Shown: one piece after another, positions 55,054 to 64,000 of the stretch | How positions within the stretch are numbered: the first letter of the stretch is position 1 | How the letters are laid out: every line of letters begins with the position of its first letter | NCBI GenBank assembly: GCA_001247695.2 | Contig: LGRX02014118.1 | Coordinates: forward strand, 5,933-69,932 | Direction of reading: 5' to 3' | DNA: 64,000 bases | DNA from: Cymbomonas tetramitiformis | Taxonomy: Eukaryota > Chlorophyta > Pyramimonadophyceae > Pyramimonadales > Pyramimonadaceae | Position numbers and translations under genes: made by a program | Notes under the pieces: model-generated | Seen by the model: the letters and a program-made list of their open reading frames with translations, nothing else | Told to the model about the DNA's origin: nothing | The model's database searches: none

Positions 55054-56340
55054 CTGACCTCTTTGCCCACCCCCGCCTCTGTGAGCACGGAGCCTCGCCT
55101 CTGCCGGAGTCCTGCGAGGCTAACTTGCCCGACTCCAAACGCGAGCCTGATTATTGGACGGCAAGGCGAAGCACTGCACGGAGGCATCGCTGAGGGCAAA
55201 AACATGGTGAATACACGTGACTGGTTTTGGTTGATCCAAGGCATAGTTCCAAAAAGCTGCAGACACAAAGAAGGTGCTGCATTGCTGGTTAGCTCCACAG
55301 GCGGGTCCCGCCGGCTCATTCCACTTGTGCCACGGTGAAGAAAGCCAACGGCAGCAAAACAGACACAGCATCAGGGCGCTGTTCAGCAAAGGTGCCGCGT
55401 CCCTGGGTAGCTGCGCGGCCGGTGCCATTCCACAACAGGGAGTGCAAGAAGCTGTGCGGTGAGAGAGGGCCAGGTGACGGCTGCGCGAAGGTCTGCCTTG
55501 CCAAGGGGCACTCTGCTAGCCACGGAGGCAAGGAAGGAAGCAGAGAAGCACTGTTAGCTAGGAGAGAGCAACAGTAGCTTAGCAGCTCGTGTAGCAATGC
55601 CACCTGACAGTCTCTGAGAGACACTCACTCAGCCACTGGTCAGAATGCAATGGCCCTGGAAGGCAGGAAAAGCGAAAATGGAAAGGCAGAGAAAGGAAAA
55701 TAATCAGCAATTTAACTAATAAAATATTAAATGAAATATTGTTGTGGCCTGCCTAACCTGCTTGTTTCACCCTGCCGTGATATGCTTGAAATGATGAATA
55801 ATGCCAGCTGTTAGGCACCCATCGAAAGGATACAGTGTGGGGTAAGGGGGAGACAAGAGCACAGCAGCTAAGGCGCAGAAGTGAGACCGCGCCGAAGCCC
55901 CTTTCTCAGCTTGCAGGATGGAAGTGTCAGCGCACCATCAAGGTGGAATTGATGAGAGGGTTGACGGCAATTGGCCTATCGCCATGTGTGGAAGCGTTCC
56001 ACAAAAACTTCCGAGGCTGCGTCTCCGGCACATTTGCGTTGCGCTGGCGCGTGCACGGAGCTGCTCCACCTGCAATCTGGTCCCTGTGCCCCTCTCTCCC
56101 CACCGCCCCATCTCACAATACACACACTCAGAGAGGAGCGCCCGAAGGCTCAACCGCCACATCAAGCAAGTCCCAACAAAGGGCTTGCTCGGTGTCCAAT
56201 CAGTCATGCCATGCAACATGCACAAAACCATATGATAAAACTCCAAACATTCAGGCAAGTGAGGGGTTTGGCCACACCCTTTACCCGTATCCGCCCGGTG
56301 AGATGTGGACCTAGCCGAAAGAAGCCTGAACACTGCCATC
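55054..56340. other. No recognised gene
   Basis: Several open frames of about 100-190 codons overlap on both strands, none with a recognisable domain. Nothing structured seen. Confidence 0.4.
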
Positions 56341-56392
56341 ACAACACAACACAACACAACACAACACAACACAACACAACACAACACAACGG
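56341..56392. repeat. (ACAAC)n pentanucleotide repeat
   Basis: About ten perfect ACAAC units. Confidence 0.95.
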
Positions 56393-56469
56393 AAAGATGA
56401 AACGATGTGACCGATCATCGCCAAACAACTGCTGGTCTCTGGGTTACAGACACAACACACAACACAACA

Positions 56470-56640
56470 GACACACAGCGAGGCTTAGGGGGTCCCATTC
56501 TTCACTAGTGAGCTCCGGAGAATCCGGATGAGTGTCCCGAAGTGTGTGCTGAATCCTTTGATCCCCGGCGTGGGTACATAGTGCAGTCTCCTGTGGCTTC
56601 GGGGTGCCAAAGGAGTCGCAAGGATAAGCATACATAAACG
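56470..56640 (+). repeat. Retrotransposon 3' tail unit
   Basis: AGGCTTAGGGGGTCCCATTC to AGGATAAGCATACATAAACG. Same order of motifs as the tails at 51560-51720 and 59520-59690. Confidence 0.8.
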
Positions 56641-57465
56641 TGCCCAACGGGTCTATGCTGCTGTCCTCCACTCTGCGGATTGGCTTTGGCTGGCTGGGCA
56701 CGTGGGGGCGTCTCGGCTCCCCTGGCTTTTCTCGGTGACCTTCAACAGCATTGGGCCTGCTTCCTTGAGGGGTGTTCCATGCTGCCCAGCCCTGGAGCTC
56801 AGTTTGGCGGAATACCGGGTGGCCCTGCGGCACATTCTACATGCGGAGCAGCCCCTCCTTGGCCAAGTGGAGGAGTGCCCCGATTGTGGAGGAGAGCGGG
56901 ATCCCACCGGGACACACTTAATGGCATGCCCGGGGGGAGTGGGGGCTGGGGGAGGAAATTGGTACTCTTTCAATTACCACAAACTGCAGAGGGTGCTGTT
57001 CGAGGTGGCCAAGTCTGCCTATCCCTTGGCGTCTGCATTGCACGATGACTTCGCGGGCTACCTGACCTACTCACGGAATCATTGCCCGGATGTGACAGTG
57101 CTGGATGCGGAGGGACCGGGCCAGCATGTGCTGTTTGATGCGGCCACGGCGCGGCCAATGTCAGACGCGCACCTGGGAGCGGCCATGATGGCCCCCAGGG
57201 CGGCGGCGAAGAAGGTAGAGGAGAGCAAGGTGGCAACGTACGGGGATGTCCGCCCACATCACTTCATCCCCTTTGGGGTGGAGGTGTATGGTGGGCTGGG
57301 GCCTGCGGCGTATGGATTCCTTTGGAAGACGCAGCTGCGCTTCAGGGAGCGGCGGTACATGGAGGCGAAACTACAATCCTTTGATCCCCGGCGTGGGTAC
57401 ATAGTGCAGCCAGTCTTCTGCGGCTACGGGATGCCAAAGGATTTGGTACAAGTATAAGTATACGC
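56641..57465 (+). mobile_element. Non-LTR retrotransposon fragment: RT C-terminus with zinc knuckle and REL-type endonuclease
   Basis: Open frame of about 270 codons without a start of its own. Motifs in order: VLHSADWLWLAGHVGASRLP (RT C-terminal region), CPDCGGERDPTGTHLMAC (C-x2-C-x8-H-x3-C knuckle), CPDVTVLDAEGPGQHVLFDA (PD...D, restriction-like endonuclease core), KKVEESKVATYGDV (conserved lysine) and HHFIPFGVEVYGGLGPAAY. This order is that of the C-terminal part of R2- and Dualen-like retrotransposons. The frame runs straight into the 3' tail (SFDPRRGYIVQ). The polymerase part is missing, so the copy is 5'-truncated. Confidence 0.8.
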
Positions 57466-57600
57466 ACAATCCTTTGATCCCCGGCATGGGTACATAGTGC
57501 AGCCGGTCTTCTGTGGCTACGGGTTGCCAAAGGAGTCAGTCCAAGGATAAGCATACACACACTTCGCAGCCGGTCTTCTGTGGCTATGGGGTCGGTCCAA
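57466..57600 (+). repeat. Two further 3' tail units
   Basis: CAATCCTTTGATCCCCGGC at about 57469, and a shorter copy beginning at CAGCCGGTCTTCTGTGGC near 57568. Confidence 0.75.
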
Positions 57601-59690
57601 GGATAAGCACACAAACTTCGCGGGCCACCTGACCTACTCACCGAACCATTGCCCGGATGTGATAGTGCTGGATGCGGAGAGACCAGGCCAGCATTTGCTG
57701 TTTGATGTAGCCACGGCGCGGCCGATGTCGGGTGCGCACCTGAGAGTGGCCATGATGGGCCCCGGGGTAGCGGCAAAGAAGGTAGAGGAGAGCAAGGTGG
57801 CGACGTCTGACGTCTGCGGGATGTCCGCCCGCATCACTTTGGTCCTTTCGGAGTGGAGCTGTACACTGGACTAGGGCCTGCGACGTATGGATTCCGAAGG
57901 AAGACGTAGCGGCGCTTCAGGGAGCGGCGGTACATGGAGGCGAACGCGGAAGGGGGAGAGCAGGTAGATGGCGATGGAGACCAGGACGGATCCGAAGAGG
58001 CGGCACATGGCGGGGCTGTGGGCTGGAAGGAGAAGTGGATCCGGCTGCTTTCTTTTGCGCTTGCACGAGGGGTTGCAGGACTGATCATCAGGCGGGCTGT
58101 GGGGCGGTGTCCGGCCGAACGTGGGTGGCGCTGGGCTGGTGGAGGACGTGTGGGAGGAGGCTTGAGCCCGGACCTGGATCGGGGGGAGACGGCTCGACGG
58201 GAGGGGGTGGGGAGGTTGGCGCTGATGGACAGGGCGTGGGAGGACGCGTTCGAGGAGACGGAGTATGCCACGCAGGATGGACTTGGTGGCGGGACGCAGA
58301 AATCTGGGGGAACGCAGCTTGAGCAGTCTGGGCAGGCTTCCGGTAGGGCGCGAGGCAGGCGCGATGGCATCGAGGCTTTTGGAGAGCATGGAGGATGTGC
58401 GGCGGGAGGCGAAGCATCTACGCATTATGGGGGGTCAAGGAGAGGGCACTACCGAGGCTCGGTCTGGAGGGGCGCATGCGGGCACAGGCGGGCTCAGCCA
58501 GGCGGCGTCAAGCGTCCAGGATATCTTGGCGGAATGGGATGACCTCTCATCGCCGGGCCCGGAGGGTGGGGTCTGGACTCAGGAGTAGAGCGGGGCCTCG
58601 CCAGAGCAAGCAACGGCCTTGGCTGAGGAGGGGTGGCCACCTTGATGGGGGCGAGCAGGCGGGTGGCCGGCCTTCTTGTGGGGGTTGATGGCATGGGGGA
58701 ACTGATGAGGGTGACGAGGGAGATGTGAGGAGACTCGCGGGTGGAGTTAACACATGCCGGGCCCCTCAGGCCCGGGGGCTCATCTCGGCAGCGATGATCA
58801 CTTACAACAGGTTGCATCGCAGCATACAGTGTCTCATCAGCTTCTGTGCCCGTAGGGCGAGGTTGCTGGCTGTGCCGGAACTAACAGTGAGCAGCTGTCG
58901 GGAAGGCGAAGACCAGATGGTGAAATATCGGCCACCGGGAGGGCTTGGGACACACAGGCAACTGTGGGGATGGGACCCCAAGTAGGAACAGTGCGGCACG
59001 ACAGTTGTAAGGCAAGTGTGGAGCGCATTGCTCAAGTTCGCAGCTTCCTCGCAAGGCATTTAGTGCAAGGGCTTCAGTCACATGGAGTTGGAGCTGAGGG
59101 TAGAGGGCTGCAGGCTCAAGTCAGTGGCGAATGTGCAGGATCAGCTGAGGGCAACCCAGTTTATTATTCTCAGCCCCTTGGGACAGCCCTTGGACATTCT
59201 GGCGGTGGTATGGGTGGGCAAGCTCTCTTGAGACCAGGCTCTGGGGCGGGTAGAGGGCAGCGGGGTGGTCCGAATGTGGGCTTGGTGGTGAAGAGATGGC
59301 TCGAGTGGTGGAGGTGAGCCGGCTCCAGAGACACAGCAGCAGTGCGCTGGCAGGACAGCCGCAGAGGGGCTCAGATGGCCCAATGAGGCTCAAGGGGCAG
59401 AGGGGAGGTCCTGCGCGTAGGCTTGGTAGTGGAGATATGGCTCGCACAGCTCGGGGGGCAGGGATATACCGGCTTCAGGCACAAGGCAGCAGCGCGCCGG
59501 CGGTGCGGATGCAGAGGGTGGACCAGTAAGGCTTAGGGGGTCCCATTCTTCACTAGTGAGCTCTGGAGAATCCGGATAAGTGTCCCGAAGTGTGTGCTGA
59601 ATCCGTTGATCCCCGGCGTGGGTACAAAGTGCAGCCGGTCTTCTGTGGCTACGGGGTGCCAAATGAGTCGGTCCAAGGATAAGCACACAC
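57601..59690 (+). mobile_element. Non-LTR retrotransposon fragment, longer degraded copy
   Basis: Begins with the same endonuclease core (PDVIVLDAERPGQHLLFDVA) with an indel near 57805 and a TAG where the other copy reads CAG (about 57907). It then continues beyond the ERRYMEA point for about 1.7 kb of Gly/Ala/Arg/Glu-rich frame (57934-58542 open, then frame changes). It includes the DILAEWDDLSS and ERIAQVRSFLARH parts shared with 49.7-51.6 kb, and ends with a 3' tail (about 59540-59690). It shows that the 3' half of the element is longer than the 56.6-kb copy suggests; that copy lacks the 1.6-kb linker. Confidence 0.7.
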
Positions 59691-59834
59691 ACCCCGCTTC
59701 TTCCAATTCAGCGGCATCATGCCGTATAGATCCAGCCCGTGTGACCATCCCGAGACACAGTATCGTAAGGATGACGAGGCCTTTAGGGAGCTCGTGGCGC
59801 GCTGGTGGGCGGTCCTGTGGGCAAGCAGGGCCTC

Positions 59835-59925
59835 TCACTTGCACTGGATCTCGGAGCCGTCATCGAAGAGGAACTTGCAGTGATGGATGTTCTTTAAGTA
59901 GTCGTCGCGGCAACACCTGCATCGT
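59835..59925 (-). CDS. Possible terminal exon, unknown protein
   Basis: Minus-strand frame CRCCRDDYLKNIHHCKFLFD then DGSEIQCK and TGA. The cysteine-rich, well-balanced content looks like a real C-terminus, but the upstream exon was not found. Family unknown. Confidence 0.25.
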
Positions 59926-60269
59926 GGCGGTCAGATTTTCCCCGGAAGCCAGGTCATTCCTCCCCACATGTCATCAGCAGTCGCACAGCTGTCGTTGAAC
60001 GATCCAACACAACCACAACAAACTCCAAATTCGATCTTCGCTCTCTGTCGATTTCATGTGCCCCCAGATTGCTACTGCGACAGAATGTGAGCTGCAAATA
60101 TACTTAAATTGGAAGAAGTGGACATTTAGCTGTGTCTCCCAGCAAACAGAGCAGATAATCCAGATCGGGCTCCGAGGGTTCTAGAAGTGACAGTGGAGCG
60201 ATGCCGAGGACAGCGGTGCTGCAGGATCCAGCGGCTCTGTTTCCTTTGTATAAAAAACAGGGGATAAGT

Positions 60270-61295
60270 TCACAGTGGGCGTAGACATTTCATTTCAATC
60301 CTGCCCAATCTGCCCGATCCGGGATTAGAATGAAGTGTCTACGCCCAATATGGAATATAACGAAGTGTCTACGCCCAATCTGGATTAAAATGAAGTGTCT
60401 ACGCCCAATCTAGATTGAAATGAAGTGTCTACACCCAATCTGGATTAAAATGAAGTGTCTATACCCAATCTGGATTAAAATGAAGTGTCTATACCCAATC
60501 TGGATTAAAATGAAGTGCCTGCGCCCAATCTGGATTAAATGAAGTGTCTACGCCCAATCTGGATTAAAATGAAGTGTCTACACTTAATCTGGATCAAAAC
60601 GAAGTGTCTAAGCCCAATCTAGGATTAAAATGAAGTGCATACGCCCAATCTAGATTAAAATGAAGGGTCTACGCAATCGTTTAAAATGAAGTGTCGCCCA
60701 ATCTGGATTAAAATGAAGTGCCTACGCCCAATCTGGATTAAAATGAAGTGCCTACGCCCAATCTGGATTAAAATGGGTATCTACGCTCAATCTGGATTAA
60801 AATGGAAGTGTCTACACCCAATCTGGATCAAAATGAGTGTCTACGCCCAATCTGGATTAAAACGAAGTGTGTCACCCAATCTGGATTTACAATGAAGTCC
60901 ATACGCCCAATCTAGATTAAAATGAAGTGTCTACACCCAATCTGGATTTAAATGAAATCTGTCTACACCCAATCTGGATTTAAAATGAAGTGCCTACACC
61001 CAATCTGGATTTAAATGAAGTGCCCTACGCCCAATCTGGATTAAAATGAAGTGCTCTACACGCAATCTGGATTAAAATGAGAAATCATCTCACGCCCAAT
61101 CTGGATTTAAAATGAAGTGTCATGCCCAATCTAGTTAAAATGAAGTGTCTATACCAATCTGGTTATAATGAAGTGTCTACGCCCAATCTGGATTAAAATG
61201 AAGTGTCTACGCCCAATCTGGATTAAAAATGAAGTGTCTGCGCCCAATCTGGATTAAAATGAAGTGTCTACACCCAATCTGGATTGAAACGAACA
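60270..61295. repeat. 30-bp minisatellite, about 33 units
   Basis: Imperfect units of AATGAAGTGTCTACGCCCAA followed by TCTGGATTAA. Unit lengths vary by 1-4 bp. At the left edge (60276-60300) one unit is inverted (GTGGGCGTAGACATTTCATT). The Lys/Ile/Trp frame at 60686-60895 is a by-product. Confidence 0.95.
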
Positions 61296-61766
61296 CACTT
61301 CTCGCGGAACCGCCTGAACGTGCCACCTAGTCCGAGCCGCGGACCCGAAAATAAATTTCAAATATGTACAGATTTTACTGACTGTGCTCGCAGGATTTAA
61401 CGGCACTCCGACATGGACAGTGCCAACCACAACAAGACAAGAGGCACAACGGCCACATGAAGATTTGGCCCACCCACTCCCAGTGCCCTGTCTTGCTGGC
61501 CAGTGTCCGTACCATGCTAACGGTTTGAACTCGCAGGGTAAAGCAGCACCCCGACCGGCAGCAAAACCCTCAACAGCACACCCCCACCTACCTCGGGGAA
61601 ATTACTTTTCCTGACAAACAGAACGACATGCTCAACGCACAGCTGGTAAAAATGCTCCCGCCCAAAAACCAGGGCACGCACCAACATCGAGGCGGCACAG
61701 GAGAGGTCGGACTGAGGAGGGACGCATCTCCCGACAAAACGAGCCAAACTGCCAGAAATCACAAGT
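61296..61766 (+). other. Leader of the terminal open frame
   Basis: GC-richer sequence with a 76-codon Pro/Thr/Ala-rich frame (61384-61614) that is not recognised. It may be the 5' untranslated part of the element or gene that follows. Confidence 0.35.
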
Positions 61767-64000
61767 ATGCCAACCTTGGACTCACCCATGGGTGAGGCCT
61801 CTGAGGCATCGCAACAATACGCCACTCCTACTGACTCGGGCACGCCTGCTGACACAGCGGCGAAGCCAACGTCCCCGACAATCGACCTCTCTGGTCCCCC
61901 CAGTCCTTACGAGGAGCCTGCTCTGCGAAAGCAGTTCAAGTGGGGGAAGACAGAAGTCAAAACCTTTAAACCAGACAAAAAATCAAACGACACACGAACA
62001 AAATCAGGGGCCAAAGGCCCCGCCGGCCCACGGGCTGAGAGCCCCACGGGGTCGGAGAAGGGACGAGTCCCAACTCGAATCGTAGCAAACGCACTGCTAC
62101 AGCCGTATGCTTACACGAAGCACACGGCGTCCCCTAAGGGGGACAAAGTCCCGTCGGCTGCCAAGGCAATCGACGCGGTGTCCAAGCTGCCCACAAAGGT
62201 AGCACTGGGCACCGACCGGGAGGGTGAAATCGAAGAGATAATCACCTCCTGGTGGGAAGACACCAGGGACCTCCCTCACGCAGAGAACAAACCGGAGGAG
62301 TTCTGCAAGCTCGGGCTGCCGGAGGCGACCCTTGACACAGAGGAATCTGGGGGGGGAGAGGAACACCAGATCCTCAGGCACGTCCGGCTAATCACGGGCT
62401 GCGACCTACCGCCTGAAGAGACCAACAGGCACAGCCTCCCCTTCAGGGATCCCCCCAACTAAAAATCACGGACCTCCGCGAGACTCAGCGGTACGTCCTA
62501 CTCTACTTGAGATACTTGGGAGACGTCATCAGACGCGCACTGGAGCTGGAAGAAGACACCAGAGTGTTCAACATCGAGCACACTCAGCTCTAGACGAACA
62601 AGGAAGGCAAGGTTGTGCAAATAGACCTGGCCTTCAAGAAGCAACCAATCGCCCTGTTCGTACTGTTCAACACGAACTTTCTTTTGCCTATGACAGTTGT
62701 GGACGACCCGTGGGTCGACGTCGAGCCGCCGAGGGTCATCCCGAGGGTCTACGTATGGTCCCAATACAGGCAGCCCTCGGGAACTCTGCGCTCGAGGACG
62801 GTGCAGGTATCATCACCTCGGCTGAGGGGGGTGACGGTGGCGCAAGCTGCTGGCATCCTGGGAAACCTGGTCACTCAGCAAGGGTGGGGAGGAAGCGGTG
62901 CCATATCCCACATACGAAAAGGGGCGCGCGGCGAGACGCCTGCTGATAACAAAATCAGGGAGGTACTGTTCCTTGTCACACACGACCAAGACCTGGCACA
63001 ACTGCTCATCAAAGACAGCAACCTTGACTTCGGCTTCCCAACGAAGAAGGGGCTCCTGCCGTCAGCAGCAGAGAAGCAGGCGCTGGGGCAAAGGGAGGTG
63101 GCTGTAATCGACTACAGCCAGCAACTATTTGTTGGACACCGGGCACGCATAGTCAACGCAATCACGGAGAAACTCTCTGACCTGGCGGTTCAACAGGGGT
63201 TACTACCTTACGGCGAGGACTCCTGCCTTGTGTTCGAAAAGCATCTGGGGACACCACGGTGGGCACCCTCTGACAACACGGTAGAGTCCCTGCTGCAGTG
63301 GAAGAGAAACAGTAACGACACTGTCAACTTTTATGCGATCTTCACGGAGTCAGCGTACGGCTTGCTGGTAACAGCTGGCAGCGCCATCGAGGTCGACGTA
63401 CATCTCAACGACGACGAAACCACCGGTGAGAAGATCTTCATCCCAGTGAAGGTGGAGGTGGGACGCTGGAGCCTTATGGGCTCAAAGTCCAGACACACAG
63501 CGCCTCCCCGACCACAGCACCAATGGGGCCCGACAGACGAGGAGAAGCTGCGGGAGACTGGCGAGGCGGCCATCCACAGTATGCAACAGACAACTGAGGA
63601 GTGCTTACGAAAAGTGCAGCAGGCGGCCACTCCAGCCCCCCCGGTGTCATCGGCCACCCCCGAGACCAAGCACCTATTGCACAACATCGGACACGAACTG
63701 GAGCTACTCAATCAGAAGGCGGCAGGTGCAGCTGCACGCACTGAGGTCAACGAGACCAAAGCAGCGGAGAGGCACCAGGACATTACCTCAGGCATCCGGG
63801 ACTTTCACTCCACATACAAAGACACGGGCCGGGCTATGGTCGACACGCTCGTGACCCTCACGAACCGCCTCACCAAGACCCCCGAAGAGGACAAGCAGGA
63901 GGCCAGCTCGGAGGGAGGTCTGGGGAGGTGGGGACTGAAGAGTGCCAACACCACAGCCTCCAAAGAGGAGGGCAGCACGCAGCCCTCACTGCGAGAAAAG
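61767..64000 (+). CDS. Large unknown open frame, possibly retroelement ORF1, partial at right edge
   Basis: The first frame is 61767-62462 (MPTLDSPMGEASEASQQY; 231 codons, Pro/Thr/Lys-rich then helical). A second frame, in -1 phase, is open from 62417 to the window end (over 520 codons), broken only by TAG at 62591-62593. The change of frame falls at a C6 run (GATCCCCCCAAC). The second part has varied, non-repetitive content (YVLLYLRYLGDVIRRALELE; VEVGRWSLMGSKSRH) and a charged coiled-coil-like end. No domain recognised. Position behind a minisatellite and next to non-LTR remnants suggests a retroelement ORF1, but this is inference. Confidence 0.45.

Noticed and set aside
57834..58425. Pro/Ser/Arg-rich minus-strand frames of about 180 codons
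   Set aside because: Antisense shadows of the Gly/Ala/Glu-rich retrotransposon frame.
60686..60895. Lys/Ile/Trp repeat protein
   Set aside because: Direct translation of the 30-bp minisatellite; unit length variation destroys any long frame.

Overview
This window is eukaryotic nuclear DNA from a protist, most likely a microalga. The evidence is spliced coding regions with GT-AG introns, an F-box/leucine-rich-repeat gene, a Ty3/gypsy LTR retrotransposon with a chromodomain, non-LTR retrotransposon remnants, a CTG-rich satellite, and a fragment of the DUF4470 family that includes an axonemal dynein assembly factor. I could not fix the species. A green, prasinophyte-like alga would fit, but this is inference. 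No rRNA, complete tRNA, CRISPR array or prokaryotic operon was seen.

Layout. 1-16260 is a satellite domain of about 23 diverged units of roughly 330-480 bp, most ending in a CTG run. It is interrupted by two copies of one non-satellite segment (3197-6890 and 11189-14090). 16261-24308 is AT-richer and sparse, with one clear gene, a 611-residue F-box/LRR protein (19339-21174). 24309-40946 is a broken multi-exon gene whose last exons carry beta-class DNA methyltransferase motifs; several introns contain long palindromes. A short-LTR, gag-only retrotransposon (26433-38745, 210-bp LTRs, 5-bp duplication ACTCT) sits inside one of its exons. Nested within that is an 8.9-kb Ty3/gypsy element on the minus strand (27201-36141, duplication CGCAC). 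A second gag-only element on the minus strand (40947-44507) follows. Its gag carries a 234-bp MITE flanked by TTAA, and the first gag-only element preserves the empty site.

44508-47650 holds a truncated F-box-like gene, a small hypothetical gene, a two-exon hypothetical gene and more palindrome copies. From about 47.7 kb the DNA becomes strongly GC-rich: a disrupted DUF4470-family gene (48009-49093), then several degraded copies of the 3' half of one non-LTR retrotransposon family (49.7-59.7 kb) and its 3' tail. A 30-bp minisatellite follows (60.3-61.3 kb). The window closes with a long open frame that runs off the right edge (61767-64000).

Most notable. The gypsy polyprotein carries two different DNA methyltransferase domains: a phage Dam-like N6-adenine domain between RNase H and integrase, and a C5-cytosine domain after the chromodomain. 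Its 3' LTR contains a 349-codon open frame. The host-like gene it sits in is itself methyltransferase-like. The palindrome-bearing introns look like a mobile intron (introner) family.
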